Assembly (NCBI GenBank): GCA_023415035.1
Contig: JAEZLX010000204.1
Coordinates: 1 to 63,370 of the forward strand
Reading direction: 5' to 3'
Source of the DNA: Pseudomonadota bacterium
GTDB taxonomy: Bacteria; Pseudomonadota; Gammaproteobacteria; Burkholderiales; Burkholderiaceae_C
DNA length: 63,370 nt
Shown: piece by piece, positions 46,272 through 54,333 of the stretch
How positions within the stretch are numbered: the stretch's first letter is position 1
How the letters are laid out: each line of letters opens with the position of its first letter
Position numbers and translations under genes: made by a program
The notes under the pieces: model-generated
The model's database searches: none
What the model was told of the DNA's origin: nothing
What the model saw: the letters and a program-made list of their open reading frames with translations, nothing else

Positions 46272-46793
46272 TTACTTCTCGTCGGTGAAATCCAGGCCCG
46301 GCGCAGACCTTTGGGCGATCTGCGCGGCGGCATTTTTGCGCACCTGGCGCACGATCATCCGCAGCAGGGCAACTTCCGCCTCTGACAGACCTTCAAGGAT
46401 GTCGTGGTTGGAGTCCACGGCGATCTTGAGCAGCTGTGGCTTTTTCTGGCGCGCCATCTCGGTGACGAACACGCGCAGCTTGCGCCGGTCCTCGGGGTCC
46501 TTTTCAAACCTGACCAGTCCGTCCGCTTCCATGGCGCGCAGCATCTGCAGCATGGACGGCGCGGTCATGCCCAGCCGGTCGGCCAGTTCGCGCTGTGTCA
46601 GGCCCTCACGCTCCCAGAGCGCGCGCAGCACGAACCAGGCGCCGTTGCGCACGCCGTGCGATGCCAGCCGCTGATAGAGCAGCCGCTTGATGTGCCGGGC
46701 CGTGTCAGAGAGCAGAAAACCTACGCTCTCCTCCAGAGACTCATCGAATCCGGGCCGTGCGTTGGACGTGCCTTGGCGATCTGTATCCGTCAT
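46272..46793 (-). CDS. MarR family regulator
   Basis: This 173-residue winged-helix protein has the MarR plan: dimer helices at both ends and a central DNA-binding part (about 70-120) with LTQRELADRLGMTAPSMLQMLRAMEADGLV and the wing DPEDRRKLRVFVT. It is divergent from the aromatic-catabolism operon across an AT-rich spacer with inverted repeats, and MarR proteins in such positions usually repress the operon until an aromatic ligand binds. Confidence 0.9.
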   Translation of the reverse strand: MTDTDRQGTSNARPGFDESLEESVGFLLSDTARHIKRLLYQRLASHGVRNGAWFVLRALWEREGLTQRELADRLGMTAPSMLQMLRAMEADGLVRFEKDPEDRRKLRVFVTEMARQKKPQLLKIAVDSNHDILEGLSEAEVALLRMIVRQVRKNAAAQIAQRSAPGLDFTDEK

Positions 46794-46858
46794 TCATCAC
46801 CCTTTAAACATTAGGAACTTATCTTTTATGCCTTGATTTTCTGAATAAAATATAGTTA

Positions 46859-46933
46859 TTTAGTGCTAAAAAATACCTTTAGTAGGGGTAAACACCTAAA
46901 ATTGGCTTGTCGATAAATTAGTATCCTAACTAA
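46859..46933. promoter_or_regulatory. AT-rich operator region of the aromatic operon
   Basis: The gap 46794-46934 is strikingly AT-rich against about 65% GC around it. Three dyads stand out: TTTAGTGCTAAA (46859-46870, TTTAG and CTAAA arms), TTTAG with CTAAA 13 bases apart (46878-46900), and TTAGTATCCTAACTAA (46918-46933, TTAGT and ACTAA arms) touching the start codon. They share TTAG and CTAA and are candidate sites for the MarR protein. Confidence 0.6.
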
Positions 46934-46934
46934 T

Positions 46935-47933
46935 ATGACGAGCCAAGCAATGAATCTCACTGTCGCCTGTGGCGACTACGACCGTGTCCGGCCACTGAAG
47001 GACGAAACCGTCCGGGTGGATGGGGCACGGCTGAACATTCTCTCCCTGACGCCGGAAGAGATTTTCTTCCGGGCATTGGGTCACGCGGAATTCGACGTCT
47101 GCGAACTGTCGCTTTCGTCCACGCTGATGCTGCTTTCGCGCGACGCATGCCCCTACACCCCGCTGCCCATCTTCCCATCGCGTTCGTTTCGCCACTCGTG
47201 CATCTATGTGCGCCATGGTGCCGGCATCGAAAAACCGGAAGACCTCCGGGGACGGCGTGTGGCGATTCCCGAGTACCAGGTCACGGCGGCCATGGTGGCG
47301 CGCGGCATCCTGGCCGATGAATACGGCGTGCAGCCCTCGGACGTGGAGTGGGTGCAGGCAGGCCTCTTCGAGCCGGGGCGGGAAGAGAAGGTGACGTTCA
47401 CCTCACCGGCAGGCGTCACGCTGCGGCGGGTGACCGACCGCAACTGCACCGACCTGTTCGAGTCGGCCGAGGTCGATGCGCTGATCGCGCCGCGTGCGCC
47501 GGCCGGCTTCGACCCCGCGGGCAACGGTCTGATCCGGCGCCTGTTCCCCGATCCGGTGGTGGTCGAGGAAGCCTATTACCGCAAGACGGGCATCTTCCCG
47601 ATCATGCACTGGCTGGTCATCCGCAACGACCTGCTCGAGCGCCATCCCTGGCTGCCGGCGAGCCTGGTCAAGGCCTTCACGCGCGCCAAGGACATGGCGC
47701 TGGCCGAACTGGCGGACGTAACCGCCCTGAATGTGGCGCTGCCCTTCCTGCCCTCGCATGTGAGCGCGGCGCATCGACTGTTCGGCCCCGACTTCTGGCC
47801 CTACGGACTGGAGGCCAACCGCAAGACGCTTGAAGCGCAGGTGCGCTGGTCCTGGGAGCAGGGGCTTTCCGCACGCCAGATCGATGTTGACACCCTTTTT
47901 CCCCCGCAAACCTTGGCCAGCTTCAAGGTTTGA
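46935..47933 (+). CDS. 4,5-dihydroxyphthalate decarboxylase-like protein
   Basis: This 332-residue protein matches the binding-protein-like family of 4,5-dihydroxyphthalate decarboxylase (Pht5), which removes a carboxyl from dihydroxyphthalate. Its N-terminus LTVACGDYDRVRPL and RGRRVAIPEYQVTAA fit that family. It has no signal peptide, so an enzyme in the cytoplasm is more likely than a transport protein. A catalytic residue is not recognisable from sequence. Starts at 46935 or 46950 are both possible; the stop overlaps the next gene's upstream TTG. First gene of the operon. Confidence 0.72.
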   Translation: MTSQAMNLTVACGDYDRVRPLKDETVRVDGARLNILSLTPEEIFFRALGHAEFDVCELSLSSTLMLLSRDACPYTPLPIFPSRSFRHSCIYVRHGAGIEKPEDLRGRRVAIPEYQVTAAMVARGILADEYGVQPSDVEWVQAGLFEPGREEKVTFTSPAGVTLRRVTDRNCTDLFESAEVDALIAPRAPAGFDPAGNGLIRRLFPDPVVVEEAYYRKTGIFPIMHWLVIRNDLLERHPWLPASLVKAFTRAKDMALAELADVTALNVALPFLPSHVSAAHRLFGPDFWPYGLEANRKTLEAQVRWSWEQGLSARQIDVDTLFPPQTLASFKV

Positions 47934-47956
47934 GCACATTTTCCCAGGAGAACGCC

Positions 47957-48427
47957 TTGACGCCTGAACTTCAGCAGAAAGCGCATGAGCTCTATGCGCT
48001 GTACTCGGAAGCGATCAGCGACGACCGTCTGGAAGACTGGCCCGACCTGTTCGTTGACGACTGCCAATACCGCCTGATCAGCCGCCAGAACCACGACCGA
48101 GGGCTGCCGCTGGCCACAATCCTGTGCGAAAGCCGTGGCGCGCTGGTCGACCGCGTGACGGCCATCCGCAACACCATGGTCTTCCAGCCGCGCAGGGTGG
48201 CGCACACCTTCAGCAATCTGCGCATCGTGTCCGGCGAGGGTGACGAACTGACGGCGCGCAGCATGTTCTGCGTGTGGCAGACGCTGACGGATGGCCAGAC
48301 CCGGCTGCAGATGGTGGGACGCAGCTTCGACCGGCTGGTTCGGGACGGCGATTCGCTGAAGTTCCTGGAGCGCCTGGCCGTCTTTGATTCGGAGCTGGTG
48401 CCCGGCTCCATCGTCTATCCCGTTTGA
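47957..48427 (+). CDS. Ring-hydroxylating oxygenase beta subunit
   Basis: This 156-residue protein is the small structural subunit of a two-subunit Rieske oxygenase, with the nuclear-transport-factor-2-like fold and the usual RVAHTFSNLRIV stretch. The start is a TTG at 47957 with AGGAG six bases before it; a TTG at 47930 overlapping the previous stop would add nine residues but lacks a ribosome site. It precedes the alpha subunit and likely forms a hexamer with it. Confidence 0.88.
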   Translation: MTPELQQKAHELYALYSEAISDDRLEDWPDLFVDDCQYRLISRQNHDRGLPLATILCESRGALVDRVTAIRNTMVFQPRRVAHTFSNLRIVSGEGDELTARSMFCVWQTLTDGQTRLQMVGRSFDRLVRDGDSLKFLERLAVFDSELVPGSIVYPV

Positions 48428-48441
48428 CAGTGAGCGACAGC

Positions 48442-49737
48442 ATGAAAGAAGACGTCATCCAGATGCCATCGAATGGCCGCCAATCCCGCGAATGGCCGAC
48501 AGAGGACTGCTCGCGCATTCCGAACTGGGTTTATTCCGATCCCGACAACTACCAGCGCGAGCTTGAGCGCATCTTCTACGGCCCGTTCTGGACCTTCGTG
48601 GGTCTGGAGTGCGAGGTGCCCAACCCCGGTGACTGGAAGATGGCGGTGATCGGCGAGCGCGAGGTGCTGCTCACCCGGTCCAAGGACGGCTCGCTGCATG
48701 TGCTGCTCAACAGCTGCGCCCACCGCGCGGCGCAGGTGTGCGCGGGTAAGTTCGGCCATGCCAAGACGCTGGTGTGCCCCTACCACCAGTGGGCGTACGA
48801 CATGAGCGGACAGCTCATCGGCGTGCCGTTCCGCCGCGGCATGAAGGGCAAGGGCGGCTTCCCGGAAGACTTCGATCCGAAGCAGCACGGGATGCGGCGC
48901 CTGAAGGTGGACACGCTCAACGGCGCGGTGTACGCGTCGTTTGACGAGCGCACGCTGCCGCTCAAGGACTACTATGGTCCGGAGCTGTATGCACGGATGA
49001 CGCGCGTGCTGGATGGCCGTCCGCTGAAGGTGCTGGGCTACCAGCGCCAGCGCGTGCGCGGCAACTGGAAGCTCTATCCCGAGAACCTGCGCGACGCCTA
49101 CCACGCCACGCTGCTGCACGTGTTCCTCATCAGCTTCGGCCTGTACCGCATCGACCAGAAGGGCGAGCTGCTGGAGGACGAGCGCACGCTGGCCCACCAC
49201 GTCACCAGCTCGCGGGCCAACGACAGGCGCGACGTCGAGGGCACCGAGCAGCTGCGCTCGCTCAAGCCGGACTTCGAGCTCAACGACATGCGCGTCGTGG
49301 ACACGGTCAAGGAGTTCGCGGATGACGTGACCATCCAGAACATCAGCATCTTCCCGGCGCTGACGATGCAGCAGCAGCAGAACCTGCTGCAGTTCCGCAA
49401 CATCATCCCGCGCGGACCGAACGAGTTCGAAATCTCCTGGACCTATTTCGGCTATGCCGACGATTCGGAGGAGATGACCCAGCGTCGCCTGCGTCTGGCC
49501 AACCTGACAGGCGCCGCGGGCTTCATCTCGGTGGACGACACCGAGGTGTTCGAGATGTCGGGCAATGGCATGCGCCCCAACGGCGACCGCCAGTGCGTGG
49601 TCGAGCTGGGCGGGCGCGAACCGGGGTCGCCCAAGGAGTTCGGAAACATGGTTTCCGAAGGCCCGATCCGCTCTTACTACGCGTTCTATCGCCAGGTCAT
49701 GTACGGCGACATGGCGTCCGGGTCGCAGGACGCATGA
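48442..49737 (+). CDS. Ring-hydroxylating oxygenase alpha subunit (Rieske type)
   Basis: This 431-residue catalytic subunit holds a Rieske 2Fe-2S cluster (Cys92 and His94 in SCAHRAA; Cys112 and His115 in CPYHQW) and a mononuclear iron bound by His221 and His226, with Asp366 likely, and the bridging Asp218 (NLRDAYHATLLH). It resembles oxygenases for aromatic acids such as salicylate 5-hydroxylase or anthranilate dioxygenase, so a carboxylated aromatic is the expected substrate. The ATG at 48442 is chosen; the TTG at 48424 overlapping the beta stop and a GTG at 48430 are alternatives. The reductase partner is encoded at the end of the operon. Confidence 0.92.
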   Translation: MKEDVIQMPSNGRQSREWPTEDCSRIPNWVYSDPDNYQRELERIFYGPFWTFVGLECEVPNPGDWKMAVIGEREVLLTRSKDGSLHVLLNSCAHRAAQVCAGKFGHAKTLVCPYHQWAYDMSGQLIGVPFRRGMKGKGGFPEDFDPKQHGMRRLKVDTLNGAVYASFDERTLPLKDYYGPELYARMTRVLDGRPLKVLGYQRQRVRGNWKLYPENLRDAYHATLLHVFLISFGLYRIDQKGELLEDERTLAHHVTSSRANDRRDVEGTEQLRSLKPDFELNDMRVVDTVKEFADDVTIQNISIFPALTMQQQQNLLQFRNIIPRGPNEFEISWTYFGYADDSEEMTQRRLRLANLTGAAGFISVDDTEVFEMSGNGMRPNGDRQCVVELGGREPGSPKEFGNMVSEGPIRSYYAFYRQVMYGDMASGSQDA

Positions 49738-49757
49738 ACCACAGGAAACAAGCATTC

Positions 49758-50729
49758 ATGAAAATCACTCCGGACGATTTCCGCGGGGTCTTCGGCATCA
49801 TGCCCAGCCCCGCAACGCCTGACGCCAGCCACTGGTCAACCGAGAACTCGCTGAACCTCCCCGAGGTCGAGAAGATGGTGCGGTTGCTGCACGACGCGGG
49901 CGTGGACATGCTGGCCACCACGGGCACCTTCGGCGAGGGCGCCACGCTCACCTGGAACGAGCTGCAGGCTCTGGTCGAGCGCGTGGCGCAGGTCAACGCG
50001 GGCAAGCGCCCGTTCTTCGCCGGCGTGACCACGCTCAACACGCGCGACACCATCATGCGTGGCCGCCGGCTGGTGGAGCTGGGCGCCGATGGCCTGTTCG
50101 TCGGCCGGCCCATGTGGCTGGCGATGGACCAGAAGGCCATCGTCAAGTATTACCAGGATCTGGCCGAGGCCATGCCCGGTGTGCCTCTCGTGGTGTACGA
50201 CAACCCGGTCGCCTTCAAGGGAAAGATTTCGACCGAGGCGTACATTGAGCTGGCGAAGATCCCCGAAGTGGTGGCGGCCAAGCACGTGGGCGGTCCGCCG
50301 CTGATCAGCGACATGCGCGCCGTGGGCGGGCAGATGCGTGTGCTGCCCCTGGCCACGGCCTGGCACGCGGCTGCGAAGGAGCTGCCGGAGCTGGCGCTGG
50401 CCTGCTGGTCGGGCAGCGTGGCCTGCGCGCCCCGCTTCAACATGGCACTGGCCAAGGCCATTCTGGAGCAGCGCTGGTCCGACGCGGACAAGTTCAACGA
50501 GCAGGCGAACTGGGCCGAGGCCGCGATGTTCGTCGGCGGCGATCTGGCCGCATTCATGGACTACAGCATCCAGATCGCGCATCTGCGTTTTGCGTCCGCA
50601 GGCCAGATCGATCCGGGCCCGCCGCGACCCCCCTACCTGGATCTGCCGGACAACTACCGCGAAGGCGCCCTTGAATGCGGACGCCGCTGGAAACAGCTCG
50701 AACAGGAAGTCATCGCCGCACAGGGCTGA
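49758..50729 (+). CDS. NahE/PhdJ-type hydratase-aldolase (DapA superfamily)
   Basis: This 323-residue enzyme belongs to the DapA-fold group that cleaves trans-o-hydroxybenzylidenepyruvate or trans-2'-carboxybenzalpyruvate to an aromatic aldehyde and pyruvate. The signature IMPSPATPDASHW near residue 14 and GTFGEGATLTW near 56 distinguish it from dihydrodipicolinate synthase. The Schiff-base lysine should be Lys175 in VVAAKHVG and the catalytic tyrosine Tyr147 in VVYDNP. It lies between the oxygenase and the cupin dioxygenase genes, which fits ring-cleavage product processing. Confidence 0.9.
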   Translation: MKITPDDFRGVFGIMPSPATPDASHWSTENSLNLPEVEKMVRLLHDAGVDMLATTGTFGEGATLTWNELQALVERVAQVNAGKRPFFAGVTTLNTRDTIMRGRRLVELGADGLFVGRPMWLAMDQKAIVKYYQDLAEAMPGVPLVVYDNPVAFKGKISTEAYIELAKIPEVVAAKHVGGPPLISDMRAVGGQMRVLPLATAWHAAAKELPELALACWSGSVACAPRFNMALAKAILEQRWSDADKFNEQANWAEAAMFVGGDLAAFMDYSIQIAHLRFASAGQIDPGPPRPPYLDLPDNYREGALECGRRWKQLEQEVIAAQG

Positions 50730-50752
50730 GAACGGGACCCGAGGAGAACAAC

Positions 50753-51787
50753 ATGGATCACACCGGAACCAACGCCGACGTCGTTCCACCGGAGCTGCGC
50801 CGCGCTTACGAGGCCCAGCATCTGGTGCCGCTATGGGAAAGCGCTACGTCGGAGAAGTTCAAGACGCCGGTCGAAGAGCCTCACATCTGGCGCTGGAACG
50901 ACATGCACCCCATCGTGCTGGAGACGGGCAAGATCCGCGCCGAGCATGTGCTGGACCGCCGCGTGCTGCTGATGACCAAGCCGGGTCGCCATCACCGTTT
51001 CGACGAGGCGGCATCGGGGCAGATCTACTGCACCTTCCAGATGGTGCTGCCCGGCGAGCGCGCGCAGGCGCACCGCCATCCCATGAACGCGTTGCGCTTC
51101 GTGGTGCAGGCCGGACCTGGTGCCAAATCCTTCGTGGATGGCAAGGAGTGCCGCATGGAGCCGGGCGACCTGATTCTCACGCCCGGCTGGACCTGGCACG
51201 AGCATGTCAATGATGGCGACACGCCGATGATCTGGATGGACGTGCTGGACGTGGGCCTGCACTACGTGCTGGGCACCGCCGCGTTCCAGCCGGGTCCGAT
51301 GCGTGAGCAGCCGGAGCATCTGCCCGATGCCGCCTTTGTCCGGCCGGGCATCGCGCCCCGGGTTCGCAACTTAGACGAACACCGTCCGCATTCGCCCATG
51401 TTCCGCTATCCCTGGGCCGATACGGTCGAGGGACTGGCCGCGACGCCGCCGGAAAAGGACGGTTCGCGCACGGTGCGCTATGTCAATCCGCTCGATGGTG
51501 GGCCCTGCATGGACCTACTGGACTGCTCCATGGTCGAGCTGGAGCCCGGGCGGCCCACCACGCGCTTTCGCACTTCGGCGTTTGCCGTTTGCCATGTGAA
51601 GGAGGGCAGGGGGCGCTCGCGTATCGGCGACACCATCATCGAGTGGGGGCCGAACGACATCTTCACGCTGCCGGCGCGCCAGTGGACGAGTCACGAGGCA
51701 GAAGGCGGTGTCGCGCGCCTGTTCCAGGTGTCCAATCGCGAGGTGTACCGCCGTCTCGGCCTGCTGACCGAAGCGTGGGAGGACTGA
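50753..51787 (+). CDS. Cupin ring-cleavage dioxygenase (gentisate / 1-hydroxy-2-naphthoate type)
   Basis: This 344-residue bicupin is of the gentisate 1,2-dioxygenase superfamily. The Fe(II) site is in the first cupin: His107 and His109 in AQAHRHPMNALRF, with His149 or His151 in TWHEHVN. The second cupin is visible at about 270-340 but lacks an obvious metal triad. The family cleaves gentisate, salicylates and 1-hydroxy-2-naphthoate; the neighbouring hydratase-aldolase favours the last type over gentisate. GAGGAG precedes the ATG at 50753. Confidence 0.88.
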   Translation: MDHTGTNADVVPPELRRAYEAQHLVPLWESATSEKFKTPVEEPHIWRWNDMHPIVLETGKIRAEHVLDRRVLLMTKPGRHHRFDEAASGQIYCTFQMVLPGERAQAHRHPMNALRFVVQAGPGAKSFVDGKECRMEPGDLILTPGWTWHEHVNDGDTPMIWMDVLDVGLHYVLGTAAFQPGPMREQPEHLPDAAFVRPGIAPRVRNLDEHRPHSPMFRYPWADTVEGLAATPPEKDGSRTVRYVNPLDGGPCMDLLDCSMVELEPGRPTTRFRTSAFAVCHVKEGRGRSRIGDTIIEWGPNDIFTLPARQWTSHEAEGGVARLFQVSNREVYRRLGLLTEAWED

Positions 51788-51788
51788 C

Positions 51789-53237
51789 ATGACGTTCACC
51801 CTTCCCGCACAACGCGACCTGTTCTACGGCGGTGCCTTCCATGCGCCATCCGGCGGATACGGCCGTACGGCCAATCCCGCCACCCAGGATGATCTGGGTG
51901 CGATGGCGCAGGCCAACGCCGCCGATGTCGATGCCGCTGTCCGCGCCGCGCACGTGGCGTTCCCGGCCTGGCGCGCAGCGGCTCCCGCAGTGCGGGCGCA
52001 AGCCCTGCGCGCGCTGGCCGAGCGATTGCGTGACAGGGCTTCCGAGCTGGGGTGGCTGGATGCGGTCAACTGCGGCAACCCGGTGCGCGAGATGACGCAG
52101 GACGCACTGGCGGCAGCGGCCCAGATCGACTATTACGCCGGCCTGGTTCGCGAGGCCAAGGGCGAGACCATGCCGATGGGCGAGGGCATTCTCAACTACT
52201 CGGTGCGCGAGCCCTATGGCGTGGTGGCCCGCATCGTCGCCTACAACCACCCGCTGATGTTCCTGGCATCCAAACTGGCGCCCGCAGTGGCAGCCGGCAA
52301 CACGGTGGTACTGAAGTCGCCCGACCAGGCGCCGCTGTCGGGCTACCGCCTGGCCGAAATCCTGCAGGACATTTTCCCGCCCGGTGTGGTGAACATCCTC
52401 AGCGGCACGGCCGAATGCGGCGCTGCGCTGGTGACCCATCCGCTCGTGCGCAAGGTGTCGCTCATCGGCTCCACCTCCACAGGCAGCGCAATCCTGCGAG
52501 CCGCCGCCGACAAGATCATGCCTGTGGGCCTGGAGCTGGGGGGCAAGAACCCGCTGATCATCTGCCCCGAGGCCGATCTGGACAAGGCCATCGAAGGTGC
52601 CATCCGCGGCATGAACTTCACCTGGGCGGGCCAGAGCTGCGGTTCGACATCGCGCTGCTTCGTCCACCGCTCGGTCTACGACAGGGTGATCGACACCATG
52701 GCTCGGGAGATCCCGGCCCGCTACCGCTGCGGCATACCGACCGATCCGGCGACCACGATGGGCAGCCTGATCTCGCGAGCCCAGTACGACAAGGTGATCT
52801 CCTTCATCGACAGCGCGAAAGCCGAAGGCGCACGCCTGATTTGTGGCGGAACGCGTCCCGCGGATCCGGCGCTGGCCAGTGGCTGGTTCGTCGAGGCGAC
52901 GGTGTTCGCCGACGTCACCCCATCCATGCGCCTGTTCCGTGAGGAGGTCTTCGGACCCGTGCTTGCCGTTGTTCCATGGGACGACGAGGCGGAACTGATG
53001 ACCATGGTCAACAGCGTCGACTATGGCCTTACGGCATCCATCTGGACACGTGACCTTGCCCGCGCGCACCGGCTGGCGTCGCAGGTCGAGTCCGGATTCG
53101 TCTGGGTGAACCAGGTGGGTTCGCACTTTATCGGCGCCGATTTCGGCGGTTACAAACGCTCGGGTCTGGGGCGGGAGGAAGGGCTCTCGGAGCTGCTTTC
53201 CTGGACGCAGACCAAGAACGTACACGTGGTTCTCTGA
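51789..53237 (+). CDS. Aldehyde dehydrogenase (2-carboxybenzaldehyde dehydrogenase-like)
   Basis: This 482-residue NAD(P)-dependent dehydrogenase has the catalytic Cys284 (AGQSCGSTSR), Glu249 (LELGG), Asn153 and Lys176 in place. Its place after a hydratase-aldolase and a ring-cleaving cupin suggests that it oxidises the aromatic aldehyde released by the aldolase, as PhdK does for 2-carboxybenzaldehyde. The start is one base after the previous stop, so translation is coupled. Exact aldehyde not known. Confidence 0.88.
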   Translation: MTFTLPAQRDLFYGGAFHAPSGGYGRTANPATQDDLGAMAQANAADVDAAVRAAHVAFPAWRAAAPAVRAQALRALAERLRDRASELGWLDAVNCGNPVREMTQDALAAAAQIDYYAGLVREAKGETMPMGEGILNYSVREPYGVVARIVAYNHPLMFLASKLAPAVAAGNTVVLKSPDQAPLSGYRLAEILQDIFPPGVVNILSGTAECGAALVTHPLVRKVSLIGSTSTGSAILRAAADKIMPVGLELGGKNPLIICPEADLDKAIEGAIRGMNFTWAGQSCGSTSRCFVHRSVYDRVIDTMAREIPARYRCGIPTDPATTMGSLISRAQYDKVISFIDSAKAEGARLICGGTRPADPALASGWFVEATVFADVTPSMRLFREEVFGPVLAVVPWDDEAELMTMVNSVDYGLTASIWTRDLARAHRLASQVESGFVWVNQVGSHFIGADFGGYKRSGLGREEGLSELLSWTQTKNVHVVL

Positions 53238-53281
53238 TCCACATTTTTCCAGCATGCACAACCACTACTAGGAGACCAACC

Positions 53282-54328
53282 ATGATGCATCGCCGACAGA
53301 TCCTGAAAGCCGCGGGCGCGGCCACCCTGGGCGTCGCTACCGCGCGAGCGATGGCCCAGCAGACCATCACGCTGAAGTTCCACACTTTCATGGCCCCCTC
53401 GTCCAATCTCTGGCTCAAGGGCCACAAGGCGTGGATGCAGAAGATCGAATCCGAGTCCGGCGGGCGGATCGTGTTCCAGGGCTATCCCGCCATGCAACTC
53501 GGCGGAACGCCCGCGCAGCTGTTCGACTCAGTGCGTGACGGCGTGGTCGATGTGGCCTGGTCCCTGCCCGGCTACACACCGGGCCGGTTCCCGCGTACCG
53601 AGGTGTTCGAGCTGCCGTTCTTCACCTATGACGGTGAAGGCGCATCGCGCGCGGCCTGGGAGTACGCGAGCAGCCACGCCATGGAGGAGTTCAGTGAGGT
53701 CAGGCTGCTGGCCTTCCACACCCAGGCGCCCGGTCACTTCAACATGCGCAACAAGCTCATCAAGTCGGTGGCGGACCTGCGTGGCATGAAGATCCGCGGT
53801 GCGACCCGCAAGTGCACGCAGCTGCTGGGCTCTGTGGGCGCGATCCCCGTCGGCATGCCTCTGCCGCAGATCACCGATGCCGTCTCCAAGGGCGTTGTCG
53901 ATGGCGCGGTGCTGCCCTGGGAGGTGATGCCCTCGGTCAAGCTGCATGAACTGACGACCTTCCACAGCGAGTTCCGCAAGGGGCACCCCGGCCTGTACAA
54001 CAGCACGTGCTTCATGTTCATGAACAAGGAGAAGTACGCCTCCCTGCCTGCGGACCTGAAGCAGGTGATCGACCGCAATTCCGGCCTTGAGACGTCCGCC
54101 TTCCTGGGCAAGCTGATCCAGGACAACGATCCGGCTGCCCGCAAGATGGCGCTGGACCGCGGCAACACCATCCATGTCATCGATGGCGCCGAAGCCGAAG
54201 AGTTCGTCAAGCGCTCGGCCAGCCTTGAAGCGGGCTGGGCCAAGGAAGTTTCCAAGCCCGGCGTGGACGGGGCTAAGCTGCTCCAGGTCGCGCGTGATCT
54301 CGTGGAAAAGTACCGAGTGAAAGCCTGA
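53282..54328 (+). CDS. TRAP-type substrate-binding protein without permease
   Basis: This 348-residue DctP-family protein begins HRRQILKAAGAATLG, a twin-arginine-like signal, and continues with the DctP fold (LRGMKIRGATR near residue 165, VVDGAVLPWEVMPS near 210). It should bind an organic acid in the periplasm. No dctQ or dctM gene is next to it; the window's other TRAP set (3755-6712) has its own binding protein. Its place in the aromatic operon implies an aromatic acid ligand. TAGGAGAC precedes the ATG. Confidence 0.88.
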   Translation: MMHRRQILKAAGAATLGVATARAMAQQTITLKFHTFMAPSSNLWLKGHKAWMQKIESESGGRIVFQGYPAMQLGGTPAQLFDSVRDGVVDVAWSLPGYTPGRFPRTEVFELPFFTYDGEGASRAAWEYASSHAMEEFSEVRLLAFHTQAPGHFNMRNKLIKSVADLRGMKIRGATRKCTQLLGSVGAIPVGMPLPQITDAVSKGVVDGAVLPWEVMPSVKLHELTTFHSEFRKGHPGLYNSTCFMFMNKEKYASLPADLKQVIDRNSGLETSAFLGKLIQDNDPAARKMALDRGNTIHVIDGAEAEEFVKRSASLEAGWAKEVSKPGVDGAKLLQVARDLVEKYRVKA

Positions 54329-54333
54329 CGCCG

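Noticed and set aside
46935..47933. ABC-type solute-binding protein of the NMT1 group
   Set aside because: It has the fold family but no signal peptide, and it lies first in an operon of cytoplasmic enzymes, so a decarboxylase is preferred.
48442..49737. Classical phthalate 4,5-dioxygenase
   Set aside because: That enzyme has only an alpha subunit; here a beta subunit gene precedes it, and the Rieske and iron-site sequences look more like the salicylate or anthranilate group.
53282..54328. Third component of the dctQM transporter at 3755-5619
   Set aside because: That operon has its own DctP at 5678-6712, and the two loci are 47 kb apart.
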